This document shows, one piece after another, positions 17,156 to 25,516 of a stretch of 64,000 nucleotides of DNA (position 1 is the first letter of the stretch; each line of letters starts with the position of its first letter). The stretch covers positions 682,001-746,000 of the forward strand of contig NZ_GL833119.1 of assembly GCF_000185145.2 (NCBI RefSeq), in the 5' to 3' direction. The position numbers and the translations under genes were made by a program. The DNA comes from Hoylesella oralis ATCC 33269 (GTDB taxonomy: Bacteria; Bacteroidota; Bacteroidia; Bacteroidales; Bacteroidaceae). Under the pieces are notes generated by a model. That model did no database searches and was not told where the DNA came from. It was given only the letters and a program-made list of their open reading frames with translations.

Positions 17156-18388
17156 TTAATTCTTTGTTTCCGTGGTTCTGTTTCCCGAACCGATACACTC
17201 TGTTTGCAGAAACTCGTTGAAACGACTGTGATATCCGTTGAATACGCTGATATCGACCTCGCCGTGTATGCCGCTCACTCGTCCGTCGGGGCACAGCTGC
17301 CAGTATACCAGATGCACGTTGGGCTTATATTCTCCGTAGCGTGCAATCCATATATTGTAGTCGCGGATGATATCGGGAGCTTCGGGAAGATGCTTGTTTA
17401 CGAAACTTTGACTGATATAAAGAACGGGACGAACGCCCGTATGACGCCTTACGATACGCAACCAAGTGCGCACAGAAGTAAAGAGTACCGCCGTTCCACC
17501 CATCTTTCGAATTTGTCGGGGCGACGGTTCGACGTCTAAAACCGGTGGGAGATCGCCTGCAAGAAACCGCGAATTTTTCAGGAAGAAACGGGCTTGAGCA
17601 GCGGCATCCGATGTGGTTGAGAAGAAATGATAAGCCCCGCAACGAATGTTTTTGTGCCGTGCAGCGGCGTAATCTGCATGGTAATATCGGTTTTTAACGG
17701 TAATACCTTCGGTCGATTTGATATAACAAAAGCTGACAGGATAGTCGACTGTGCCATTTACGCGTTTGTTACTGATGGTTCCTAAGTGGGTTATACGGAT
17801 ATTATCCCAACGGATTGTGAAGCGTTTACGGCCTTTTTCGTGCTGAAAACGCGATATGTCGATGCCATAGATGCGCTCTGTAGTGTACTCCAACCGTTCA
17901 CCTTTATATATATTATGGTACCACTCGCCCAAACGCAGATAGGCTCCGGGGGCGATGGCGAAGCCGAAACCCGTGCGCATGTTGTCTTTCCAATGCCCTT
18001 CGTAGTACTCCCCATCGAATGCGGTGTAGGTTCCTGTGCCCGATGCCGTGCAGTTCCGGTCGAGATCTCCGCGGTAGATACCTGCGCTGTCTGTCCTTAT
18101 ACCGCCGATAAGCGTATCGGTTTGCCATGTTCCCACGATGCGATGTCCTTCACGGTCGGTACATATACCGTGCCCGTATCGCAATCCGTCTTTCCATTCT
18201 CCCTCGTATATCACGCTGTCTTTGTACTTCAATCGGCCGTAGCCGTTGTATTTACCGTTGGAATACCCGCCCTGATAGCAGTATGCGCCGGTCTTAACGA
18301 TGGCCTGTTGGGGATGTTCTATTTCGTTGCAGGCACAGAAGAACAGCGCTACAGGCAGTAGGCGAAGGGCGTAAAACGTTCTTTTCAT
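17156..18388 (-). CDS. Lipoprotein with MORN repeats fused to a GH25 lysozyme domain
   Basis: This 410-residue protein has a lipoprotein-type signal ('LFFCAC', Cys18/Cys20). Residues about 36-165 contain MORN-type repeats such as 'GKYNGYGRLKYKDSVIYEGEWKDG' and 'GTGTYTAFDGEYYEGHW'. From about 174 to 395 is a GH25 muramidase: 'GIDISRFQ' (D177), 'CYIKSTEG', 'GAYHFFS', and the catalytic pair in 'LDVEPS' (D285, E287), then 'YWQLC'. GH25 enzymes cut the MurNAc-GlcNAc bond of peptidoglycan. The start overlaps the end of the upstream trypsin-like gene by 4 bases (ATGA), so the two are coupled. The pairing of MORN repeats with a lysozyme suggests placement on a membrane or wall surface, but the MORN function here is inferred. 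Confidence 0.9.
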   Translation of the reverse strand: MKRTFYALRLLPVALFFCACNEIEHPQQAIVKTGAYCYQGGYSNGKYNGYGRLKYKDSVIYEGEWKDGLRYGHGICTDREGHRIVGTWQTDTLIGGIRTDSAGIYRGDLDRNCTASGTGTYTAFDGEYYEGHWKDNMRTGFGFAIAPGAYLRLGEWYHNIYKGERLEYTTERIYGIDISRFQHEKGRKRFTIRWDNIRITHLGTISNKRVNGTVDYPVSFCYIKSTEGITVKNRYYHADYAAARHKNIRCGAYHFFSTTSDAAAQARFFLKNSRFLAGDLPPVLDVEPSPRQIRKMGGTAVLFTSVRTWLRIVRRHTGVRPVLYISQSFVNKHLPEAPDIIRDYNIWIARYGEYKPNVHLVYWQLCPDGRVSGIHGEVDISVFNGYHSRFNEFLQTECIGSGNRTTETKN

Positions 18389-19404
18389 GGTTGTTTTTCG
18401 TTGTTGAAAAGATCGGAAAGGACAGTTCTGTCAACGACATTTCCGCCGAGCAGACAGCCCATGAACCATCCGTGTGCGGTGAAAACAGGCGATCCGTCGC
18501 CGGCAAGTACGGGGGATATGTCGCATGCATTGCCCGTCTTATCGGCCGGAACAATGGTTGCACGAGTAGAATAGGTGGTAAATAACGGCTCTTGAAGGCC
18601 GCCGAAGCCTGTTACAAGTACCTTCCCGTCGTCGTTGGCATGCCATGGAAGCCATCTGAGAGGACTCGCTCCCGCGGGTGTTTCTTTGTTCTGTGTTTGC
18701 AAAAGATATAGTTTTCCATCGGCAGATATACTCTTTTCTTTGCACATTTGTTGCTGAATACGACCATTGTCATTACGGTAGAAGACCTTGAAAAGGCGTT
18801 TGTGGTGCAACGAGAGGGTACACTTGGCGGTATCGATGCTATCGATCAAAGTCGCAAGACGACGGGTTTCGCGCAGCTTGGAGGCAATCCCGACTTCGAA
18901 ATTCGCTACCATTGCGTAGCCTTCATCCTGTACTCCGTGGGCACGCAGGAAGTATCTGAGTTCGGCATCCTGCAGGCGTAAGCCTTTTAGAAGTCGTTTC
19001 AGCCTTGTTTTTTCATGGTTCAATTGCTGATGGATATCGGTTGTCACCTTTTTCTCTGCACCGGCGAATGCTGTTATGACTCTTCCCTTGCACGACGGAA
19101 AGAGCCACCAACGGTCTATCCAGAAACCTGTTGATCGCCATAGAGTAACCGAAGAATCGCGATGAACCGATAGCCTGCCGAGTACGGAATCGCTCTTTTC
19201 GTCGCTGAAATAGAGCATAGGGCGGCCGTTGATAGCAATTTCGTACCACGAAGACCGTTCGACAATTACTGTCGACCGCACCATCTGCCGGCCCGAAAAG
19301 CGCCAACTTCTCCATGCACCCAGTAAGGCTGCGGCAATTGCAAGTACGATTATGAACAGCCACAGACTCTTTCTTGTACGAATACAAGATAACAATCGTT
19401 TCAT
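18385..19404 (-). CDS. Membrane-anchored protein with degenerate trypsin-like fold
   Basis: Not a recognised named family. The 339 residues begin with a TM anchor (about 14-33). Two segments look like a trypsin/DegP-type beta-barrel: 'RSTGFWIDRWWLFPS' (about 90-104), similar to the usual strand before the catalytic His, and 'AGDGSPVFTAHGWFMGCLLGG' (residues 301-321, shown in part), similar to the GDSGSP-V-F oxyanion segment. The Ser-containing motif is shortened (GDGSP, S305) and no His-containing 'TNxHVV' is seen, so activity is doubtful. A charged, probably coiled region (120-190) is inserted. The ATG at 19404 is 8 bases beyond a minus-strand -7 element; a GTG at 19407 is the alternative start. 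It overlaps the lysozyme gene by 4 bases. Confidence 0.65.
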   Translation of the reverse strand: MKRLLSCIRTRKSLWLFIIVLAIAAALLGAWRSWRFSGRQMVRSTVIVERSSWYEIAINGRPMLYFSDEKSDSVLGRLSVHRDSSVTLWRSTGFWIDRWWLFPSCKGRVITAFAGAEKKVTTDIHQQLNHEKTRLKRLLKGLRLQDAELRYFLRAHGVQDEGYAMVANFEVGIASKLRETRRLATLIDSIDTAKCTLSLHHKRLFKVFYRNDNGRIQQQMCKEKSISADGKLYLLQTQNKETPAGASPLRWLPWHANDDGKVLVTGFGGLQEPLFTTYSTRATIVPADKTGNACDISPVLAGDGSPVFTAHGWFMGCLLGGNVVDRTVLSDLFNNEKQP

Positions 19405-19411
19405 CACAACG

Positions 19412-19442
19412 CAAAGTTACGATAATTTTTATTGATTGCCAA
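19412..19442 (-). promoter_or_regulatory. Promoter (TTG, 20-base spacer, TAACTTTG) for the trypsin-like/lysozyme operon
   Basis: On the minus strand, TTG (19442-19440) is followed 20 bases later by TAACTTTG (19419-19412). The -7 element ends 8 bases before the ATG at 19404, giving little or no 5' leader. Confidence 0.6.
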
Positions 19443-19552
19443 GGCTTCCGTTTATTTAGGCTATCATTATTTTTCGGTGGGTGAAACGTAGATTTAATGC
19501 CGTTTTAACATCTTTTTACGGTTAGGAAAGCGATGCTTTTATATATAATAAG

Positions 19553-19560
19553 TACCTTTG
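19553..19560 (+). promoter_or_regulatory. -7 promoter element (TACCTTTG) for the GH43 gene
   Basis: Good -7 match 65 bases upstream of the ATG at 19625. No clear -33. Confidence 0.55.
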
Positions 19561-19624
19561 TCAATACTTAATACCGTTGCTATTTTACTAAACTGTAGAT
19601 TATTAAACTAAACAATATTATTGC

Positions 19625-20875
19625 ATGAATAGAATTAAAGTGTTGTTATTTGCCCTGCTTGTCTGTGGTACAACGTATGCTGCAACGACGAAGTACAGCA
19701 ATCCGGTGATTAAAAGAAGTGTTCCTGATCCTACTGTTATAAGGGGCCAAGACGGTTATTTCTATCTTTATGGCACAGAAGATATACACAATACGCCGAT
19801 TTTCAAGTCGAGGAACTTGGTTCGTTGGTTATATGTAGGCACGGCATTTACCGATGCAACGCGCCCATCTATGGTTCCCGGTGGCGGTATATGGGCACCC
19901 GACATCAATTACATTAATGGGAAATACGTAATGTATTACTCTATGTCTGTCTGGGGAGGGCTTGAAACCTGCGGTATAGGTGTGGCCTATGCCGACAAGC
20001 CCGAAGGCCCGTTTACGGATCATGGTAAACTTTTCATCAGTAAAGATATAGGAGTGCTGAACAGTATCGATCCTTTTTATATAGAAGATGGCGGACATAA
20101 GTATCTTTTCTGGGGGAGTTTCCGCGGCATTTACGGCATTGAACTCTCCGAAGACGGCCTCTCTGTAAAAGACGGAGCGGTAAAGAAACAGATCGCGGGA
20201 TGGTCTATAGAGGCGACATACATTATCAAACACGGCGATTATTATTATCTCTTCGGCTCTCGCGGCACGTGTTGTAATGGCGCAGAAAGTACTTATAAGG
20301 TGGTTATGACGCGCTCGAAGAACCTTTTCGGGCCCTATCTGGATAAAGATGGCGATAACATTTTGAACGGTTATAACTACAGTTGGTTCCTGAATGGCAA
20401 TGATGTAGTGGCGGGACCCGGGCATAATTCCGAGTTTATACAGGATGACAATGGCCAGTATTGGGTTTTATACCACGGTTATACCAAGGAAAATCCGGGG
20501 CTGGGCAGGCAGGTTTTCCTCGATAAAGTGTACTGGGGAGACGACGGATGGCCATATATAAAGGACAATCAGCCTTCGGCCGAGGAAGACAAACCGGTAT
20601 TTTCGACTACTGCTATCGATGAGATAGAAGGCGAAAGTGTACTGAACGGGGGCATTACAATCTCGCCGCGAATGGTGAAGAACGACTTTACGATCGGCGA
20701 AAACGGTACAAAAGGCTTCGTTTGGAGTATCACCGGTCTTAGCGGGGAGATAGTGAAAACGGGAAAAGGCAAGGGCCGTATCGTTGTTGACTGCTATGAT
20801 GTGCCCGAAGGAATGTATGTGGTAACAGTGAAAAACCACACAGGCAAAAGTACTGCCAAGATCATTAAATATTGA
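19625..20875 (+). CDS. Glycoside hydrolase family 43 (arabinanase-type) with T9SS-like C-terminal domain
   Basis: A 416-residue secreted enzyme. Signal peptide is residues 1-19. The five-bladed beta-propeller shows the GH43 acidic triad: D35 in 'VPDPTVI', D149 in 'SIDPFYI' and E196 in 'SIEATYI'. 'GGIWAPDI' (88-94) is also typical. The likely substrate is arabinan or an arabinose/xylose-containing glycan. After about residue 325 comes a separate C-terminal domain: 'WSITGLSGEIVKTGKG', then 'DVPEGMYVVTVKN', ending 'KIIKY', which looks like a type IX secretion sorting domain. It is monocistronic with its own promoter and terminator. No SusCD pair is nearby. Confidence 0.9.
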   Translation: MNRIKVLLFALLVCGTTYAATTKYSNPVIKRSVPDPTVIRGQDGYFYLYGTEDIHNTPIFKSRNLVRWLYVGTAFTDATRPSMVPGGGIWAPDINYINGKYVMYYSMSVWGGLETCGIGVAYADKPEGPFTDHGKLFISKDIGVLNSIDPFYIEDGGHKYLFWGSFRGIYGIELSEDGLSVKDGAVKKQIAGWSIEATYIIKHGDYYYLFGSRGTCCNGAESTYKVVMTRSKNLFGPYLDKDGDNILNGYNYSWFLNGNDVVAGPGHNSEFIQDDNGQYWVLYHGYTKENPGLGRQVFLDKVYWGDDGWPYIKDNQPSAEEDKPVFSTTAIDEIEGESVLNGGITISPRMVKNDFTIGENGTKGFVWSITGLSGEIVKTGKGKGRIVVDCYDVPEGMYVVTVKNHTGKSTAKIIKY

Positions 20876-20899
20876 TAGGGCCGACGCCTTTTGAATACA

Positions 20900-20941
20900 A
20901 ATGCCTTTCAGACGGATTGCAGGTCTGAAAGGCATTCTTGT
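20900..20941 (+). terminator. Terminator between convergent GH43 and sialate esterase genes
   Basis: A 14-bp perfect stem (20900-20913 with 20923-20936), 9-base loop, then 'cttgtttt'. It may serve both genes because the other reads toward it from 20985. Confidence 0.75.
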
Positions 20942-20984
20942 TTTATGTTCGTTCTAGTGGTGCCGACCGAAGCTCTCGCCGCAT

Positions 20985-22436
20985 TTATTTGCGGTTGTAA
21001 GTAATGCCGGGCCAATCGTCTGTGCGGAACGGAGATGCCGGCAATCCTGCTTTGTTCTGTAGGTTACAAACGGGATTATCGGCCCATGCGTAGCGTACAG
21101 CCACGGGAAATGATACCTCGGGACATGTTACGACTACGTTATTGCCGTCGATTACGGCTGTTGCCCAGTGGAACACGCGGTCTATACCGGCTATGCTGAA
21201 ACCTTTGGGCGCACCGTCTGCTGCTTTCAGACCGCCGTCTGCATGGTCGAAGAAAATACGAATTTTGTTTCCCTCTATGCGATATGAGCGGTATATGGGG
21301 CCCGAATAAGTAATTTGTTCGCCATATGTAAGCGCCCTTGCCGGCAATGCAAGACGCCTGCCAGCCTCTTGTTTGTTCTTCGGATGTATGTCTTTCGCAT
21401 CGCCTACATCGATAAGAACGGCGATCCCCGTATTCTCCATGTTCAATGCACGCAGCTGAGCCTCGCGCAATTCGGCCCATTCGGAGGGCGCAGGCTCGGC
21501 TTTCGTATCCATATAATTGGCCAGTTGTGCAATGTAGAACGGGAAACTATAGCCCCATCTCGTGCGCCAATCGTTAATCATCAGCGGCAGCAACGATCGG
21601 TATTGATAAGCCCTACCGGCATTATATTCCCCTTGATACCAAATAACTCCTTTAATCGTAAAAGGTACAAGCGGGTTGATCATGGCGTTGAAGAGCGCCG
21701 TAGGTTCATTACCTTTAACGGGCGTTGCTGCCGGAGCCTCGGTGGAATGGGCGAAAATGTCGGCCATTCGCTCCTTATAGTCGGGGTGTGTGGCAAGCGC
21801 TTTGCCGCTTGTCCATGCTTCGATAGGCGTTCCGCCCCAGCAACTCTGTATAAGTCCGATGGGTACATGGCAGTATTTCTCGAGTTCTCTGCCAAAGAAA
21901 TAAGCCGTAGACGAAAATTCTTTAATGCTGTTCGCACTGCATACCTGCCATCCGCAGGCCACTGCGGAGAAGTGTTCGGCGGGCTTAGCGGCGGTAACTT
22001 TATCGAGTTGCAGCAGCCGGATATTGGGATGTTGCTGCGCTTCCTGCTCTTCGTCTTTGTAATTCATAACCTTTCCCCATCCTTCAATGGGCATCTCCAT
22101 GTTCGATTGCCCCGAACAAAGCCACACTTCGCCTACCAATACGTTTTTCAGGTCTATGGGCTTTCCGTCTGTAATGCGTATGTCGTAGGGGCCGCCTGCC
22201 GCGGGTGTTTCTATCGTTACTTGCCATTTGCCCTGCTTGTCGGCCTTGGTAACGTAGGTTTTACGGTTCCACGAGGGAGTTACTTTAACGGTTTTTCCCG
22301 GCTTTGTTTCGCCCCAAACGGGCACCGATGCCTGCTGTTGCAGCACCATGTTGTCGGTGAACAGCGGTTGTAACCTTACTTGTGCCCGCACAGACAGCAC
22401 GCAGACAAGTAATAGAAATGCGATTTTGTTTCTCAT
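20985..22436 (-). CDS. Sialate O-acetylesterase-like carbohydrate esterase, secreted
   Basis: A 483-residue protein with signal peptide ending near 'SVRAQ' (residue 19). A short beta-domain (residues 21-95: 'FTDNMVLQQQ', 'VPVWGETKPGKTV') precedes an SGNH hydrolase core with the nucleophile motif 'GQSNMEMP' (S111) and 'IWYQGE' near residue 262. These enzymes remove acetyl groups from sialic acid or other sugars. The exact substrate cannot be told from sequence. It is transcribed alone from a promoter at 22479-22486. Confidence 0.9.
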   Translation of the reverse strand: MRNKIAFLLLVCVLSVRAQVRLQPLFTDNMVLQQQASVPVWGETKPGKTVKVTPSWNRKTYVTKADKQGKWQVTIETPAAGGPYDIRITDGKPIDLKNVLVGEVWLCSGQSNMEMPIEGWGKVMNYKDEEQEAQQHPNIRLLQLDKVTAAKPAEHFSAVACGWQVCSANSIKEFSSTAYFFGRELEKYCHVPIGLIQSCWGGTPIEAWTSGKALATHPDYKERMADIFAHSTEAPAATPVKGNEPTALFNAMINPLVPFTIKGVIWYQGEYNAGRAYQYRSLLPLMINDWRTRWGYSFPFYIAQLANYMDTKAEPAPSEWAELREAQLRALNMENTGIAVLIDVGDAKDIHPKNKQEAGRRLALPARALTYGEQITYSGPIYRSYRIEGNKIRIFFDHADGGLKAADGAPKGFSIAGIDRVFHWATAVIDGNNVVVTCPEVSFPVAVRYAWADNPVCNLQNKAGLPASPFRTDDWPGITYNRK

Positions 22437-22478
22437 GCGTTTATGTTTTATAATGTTTTAAATGGCGATTTACGGTTA

Positions 22479-22486
22479 CAAAGATA
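22479..22486 (-). promoter_or_regulatory. -7 promoter element (TATCTTTG) for the sialate esterase-like gene
   Basis: Minus-strand TATCTTTG, 43 bases upstream of the ATG at 22436. Confidence 0.6.
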
Positions 22487-22640
22487 CGGCGTTTTTTCGA
22501 TATTCGTAGCAAATGTTTCGGATAAATGGCACTTTTATGCAATACAGATATATCTCATAAGGTGCATAGACGGTGTGTCTGTCGGACATATATGTATCAT
22601 CTATCCGAGGCAGAAATATACATTGTTTCGGTTTTTTTAC

Positions 22641-22648
22641 TATCTTTG
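22641..22648 (+). promoter_or_regulatory. -7 promoter element (TATCTTTG) for crcB
   Basis: Exact -7 match ending 8 bases before the ATG at 22656, so the transcript may be leaderless or nearly so. No fluoride riboswitch was recognisable upstream. Confidence 0.6.
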
Positions 22649-22655
22649 CAACGTG

Positions 22656-23036
22656 ATGATGGCCAAAAGCATACTTTATGTGGCACTTGGAGGAGCCTTA
22701 GGCTCGGTGTTGCGCTTCGTTGTATCGCGGTTCTTGCAAGAACATGCAGCCACGATATTTCCCGTAGGCACCATGATTGTGAACCTTGTGGGATGCCTGT
22801 TGATAGGTATTATCTACGGTATTGCCGATAAAGGCATGGCGATGAGCGTCAGCGTAAGACTGTTTCTGACCGTTGGCTTGTGCGGTGGATTTACCACGTT
22901 TTCTACCTTTTGCAACGAAAGTTTGTATTTACTCCGTGCCGATAACATACTTTTGGGAGCCCTATACATGGGTGGCAGCGTAGCTTTAGGGATGATTGCC
23001 GTGTTCGCAGGGGCATGTGCAGCGAAAGCATTCTGA
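22656..23036 (+). CDS. crcB: Fluoride ion channel CrcB/Fluc
   Basis: A 126-residue protein with four hydrophobic helices: 'ILYVALGGALGSVLRFVVS', 'IFPVGTMIVNLVGCLLIGII', 'SVRLFLTVGLCGGFTTFSTF' and 'NILLGALYMGGSVALGMIAVF'. The conserved 'GxxxGxxLR', Asn in 'TMIVNLVG', and 'GGFTTFSTF' motifs match Fluc channels, which dimerise and export fluoride. The start could be 22656 or 22659. A promoter element sits just upstream. The gene is not obviously linked in function to the neighbouring carbohydrate genes; the GH27 gene follows after 77 bases on the same strand. Confidence 0.93.
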   Translation: MMAKSILYVALGGALGSVLRFVVSRFLQEHAATIFPVGTMIVNLVGCLLIGIIYGIADKGMAMSVSVRLFLTVGLCGGFTTFSTFCNESLYLLRADNILLGALYMGGSVALGMIAVFAGACAAKAF

Positions 23037-23113
23037 TACTCTTACGCCTTTATGGTAGCGGTATTGCCGATGAAAAGGCTTTGTATATGAAATCTAAATA
23101 TATTATTTACATC

Positions 23114-25333
23114 ATGAAAAAAACATTATTTATTGCATTATTGCTCATGGCTTCGGTCGGTACATGGGCACAACAGTTATCGTTCAGCCGACTGAAAATC
23201 CACGAAGGCGATAACCCTGAATGGAAAAAAGCCGATTTCAACGACAGTAATTGGAACGAGGTGGATGTACAAGGTTCGGCAAACAGGAATGTTATCGGTA
23301 AGCCCGACAGCTACAGTTGGTACCGAATAAAGTTTGTTTTGCCGTCGGCCATGCTCGAAAAGTCGACGCTTAAAAAGGTGTTGCAGTTATATCTCGGCAA
23401 GATAGACGATGCGGACGAGACTTATCTGAACGGGCATTTCATAGGTTCTACCGGCCGTATGCCGGAGCAAACGGGCGGATATGTGGGCGCTTGGGAAGAG
23501 GAACGCCGTTATGAGGTAGGCGCACAAAGTCCGTTCGTACATTGGGGTAAGGAAAACGTGTTGGCCGTAAGAGTGTACAATGGCGGCGGACAAGGCGGCA
23601 TGTATGGCGGTCCGATAATATTAAAAGTACCGGATTTGCTCGATGGAATGGGCATAAATTTCTCTGAGTTCAAGGCTAAAAGAGGCATGATGTGCCAGTG
23701 CCGTTTGGACAATGCTTTCAAACAGCAGCAAAAGGGAGTGCTTACATTAACGCTGTTCGATCCGGAAAGCGGTGCTATCTTGGCTACAGTTACTCATAAG
23801 GTAGCCTTGAAAGGAAATACGAATAAGACGTATGCCATGGCTTATGATACTGACCGTTTGCTGCGTATGAAAGCTGTGTATCGTGATGACGCTACGGGTA
23901 AGGAGGCTGTACGCAGTTATACGCCGAAATATATCCTTACTCCGAAAGCGCCGGCTGCACCGCGTATAAACAGTGCAGAGCGCTTCGGAGTACGACCGGA
24001 GTCGCCTGTAATCTACCGTATTCCTGCATCCGGCGAGCGTCCTATGGTATTCTCGGTGCGCAATCTGCCCGAAGGACTTGCGCTCGATGCCGAGCATGGC
24101 ATTATCAGCGGTACGTTGAAAGCCGGTGGGGAGTACGAAATGACGCTCGTGGCCGAGAACAGTAAAGGTGCCGACGAGCGCAAATTCACCATTTGTGTGG
24201 GCGACAAAATAGCGTTGACTCCACCGATGGGGTGGAATAGTTGGAACTGCTGGGGCCTTAGTGTGTCGCAGGAAAAGGTGATGTCTTCCGCTCAAGCGAT
24301 GATAGACAAGGGACTTACCGATTACGGATATGCCTATATCAATGTGGATGATGCATGGGAAGCGCCGCAACGCAATACGGATGGCACCATTGCAGTGAAC
24401 GAGAAATTCCCCGATATGGCCGGATTGGGCAGATGGTTGCATGGTAACGGGCTGAAGTTCGGTATATATTCTTCTCCCGGAGACCGTACCTGCGGCGGCT
24501 ATTTGGGCTCTTTAGACCACGAAGAACTCGATGCACGAACGTATAACAGTTGGGGTGTGGATTATCTGAAGTACGACTGGTGCGGCTATTCCCGCGTGTT
24601 CGATGCGGAAAAGGATCATAGCACGGCTGCTTATGTGCGCCCCTACCTGAAGATGGAGCGCTATCTACGCCTCATGCCTCGCGATATATTCTACAGTCTT
24701 TGCCAATATGGCATGGCTAAAGTATGGGAATGGGGCCACGCAGTGGATGCTAATTCGTGGCGAACCACGGGAGATATCACCGATACATGGGAGTCGTTGT
24801 ACGACATTGGGTTCGTACAACAGGCGGAACTTTATCCATATGCCGGCCCCGGACATTGGAACGATCCCGATATGTTGATAGTTGGAAAGGTGGGATGGAG
24901 TGCGAATTTGCGCGATACACGCCTTACTCCCGACGAACAGTACACACACATAAGCCTGTGGACTCTACTGTCTGCCAACATGTTAATAGGCTGCGACATC
25001 AGTCAGATAGACGATTTTACGCTAAATCTTCTTTGCAATAACGAGGTTAATGCCATAAACCAAGACGTTTTGGGCAAGCAGGCAAGGCGCGTAGTCGTAG
25101 ATGGCGACATTCAAATATGGGCAAAACCTTTAAACGATGGCAGCCATGCAGTAGGCATATTCAATGTGGGAACCGATGACAGGAGAGTGGATTTCGCGAA
25201 ATACTTCGATGAAATGGGCATAAAACAACTGAAAACCGTGAGAGATTTATGGCGGCAGAAAGACCTGAATCCGGCACAAACAACCTACTTCATACCTACA
25301 CATGGGGTGAAATATATTAAGGTAACGTATTGA
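23114..25333 (+). CDS. Glycoside hydrolase family 27 alpha-galactosidase with N-terminal beta-sandwich
   Basis: A 739-residue secreted enzyme, signal peptide ending 'GTWAQQ'. The N-terminal part (about 20-300) holds a galactose-binding-like jelly roll ('WYRIKFVLP', 'YLGKIDDADETYLNG') and a putative Ig-like domain ('GLALDAEHGIISGTLKAGGEYEMTL'). The GH27 (beta/alpha)8 barrel begins 'LTPPMGWNSWNCWG' near residue 366, continues 'YINVDDAWE', and carries the nucleophile D488 in 'YLKYDWCGY' and acid/base D554 in 'RTTGDI'. It removes terminal alpha-galactose or related residues. An in-frame ATG at 23087 is possible, but 23114 gives the better signal peptide. Its promoter is not clear, so it may be read from crcB. 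Confidence 0.93.
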   Translation: MKKTLFIALLLMASVGTWAQQLSFSRLKIHEGDNPEWKKADFNDSNWNEVDVQGSANRNVIGKPDSYSWYRIKFVLPSAMLEKSTLKKVLQLYLGKIDDADETYLNGHFIGSTGRMPEQTGGYVGAWEEERRYEVGAQSPFVHWGKENVLAVRVYNGGGQGGMYGGPIILKVPDLLDGMGINFSEFKAKRGMMCQCRLDNAFKQQQKGVLTLTLFDPESGAILATVTHKVALKGNTNKTYAMAYDTDRLLRMKAVYRDDATGKEAVRSYTPKYILTPKAPAAPRINSAERFGVRPESPVIYRIPASGERPMVFSVRNLPEGLALDAEHGIISGTLKAGGEYEMTLVAENSKGADERKFTICVGDKIALTPPMGWNSWNCWGLSVSQEKVMSSAQAMIDKGLTDYGYAYINVDDAWEAPQRNTDGTIAVNEKFPDMAGLGRWLHGNGLKFGIYSSPGDRTCGGYLGSLDHEELDARTYNSWGVDYLKYDWCGYSRVFDAEKDHSTAAYVRPYLKMERYLRLMPRDIFYSLCQYGMAKVWEWGHAVDANSWRTTGDITDTWESLYDIGFVQQAELYPYAGPGHWNDPDMLIVGKVGWSANLRDTRLTPDEQYTHISLWTLLSANMLIGCDISQIDDFTLNLLCNNEVNAINQDVLGKQARRVVVDGDIQIWAKPLNDGSHAVGIFNVGTDDRRVDFAKYFDEMGIKQLKTVRDLWRQKDLNPAQTTYFIPTHGVKYIKVTY

Positions 25334-25368
25334 TACTCGTACCGAGCTGTACAGGAACAACTATCGGG

Positions 25369-25402
25369 AGCGGAGCGTAGAACGTGCGGTTTATGCTCCG
25401 CT
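25369..25402 (+). terminator. GC-rich hairpin after the GH27 gene
   Basis: An 11-bp stem with one G-T pair (25369-25379 with 25392-25402). No T-tract follows, so a terminator role is tentative. Confidence 0.3.
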
Positions 25403-25458
25403 TCGTACTGTGCGGTTCTGCAACACAATGCATGTATGCAACAAAAACACGGTTTTAT

Positions 25459-25489
25459 TTTGTCTTCTCAGCTATTTACAGTATTTTTG
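25459..25489 (+). promoter_or_regulatory. Promoter (TTTG, 19-base spacer, TATTTTTG) for the DUF4369 lipoprotein
   Basis: TTTG at 25459-25462 and TATTTTTG at 25482-25489, spaced as in the Bacteroidota sigma consensus. The ATG follows at 25517. Confidence 0.75.
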
Positions 25490-25516
25490 CACATATAACT
25501 CGAAAATGCAACAAGC

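Noticed and set aside
21315..22373. 352-codon open frame on the plus strand
   Set aside because: Antisense to the sialate esterase-like gene, whose signal peptide and GQSN motif are clear.
22549..22655. Possible fluoride riboswitch before crcB
   Set aside because: The promoter at 22641-22648 leaves almost no leader, and no riboswitch-like fold was seen upstream.
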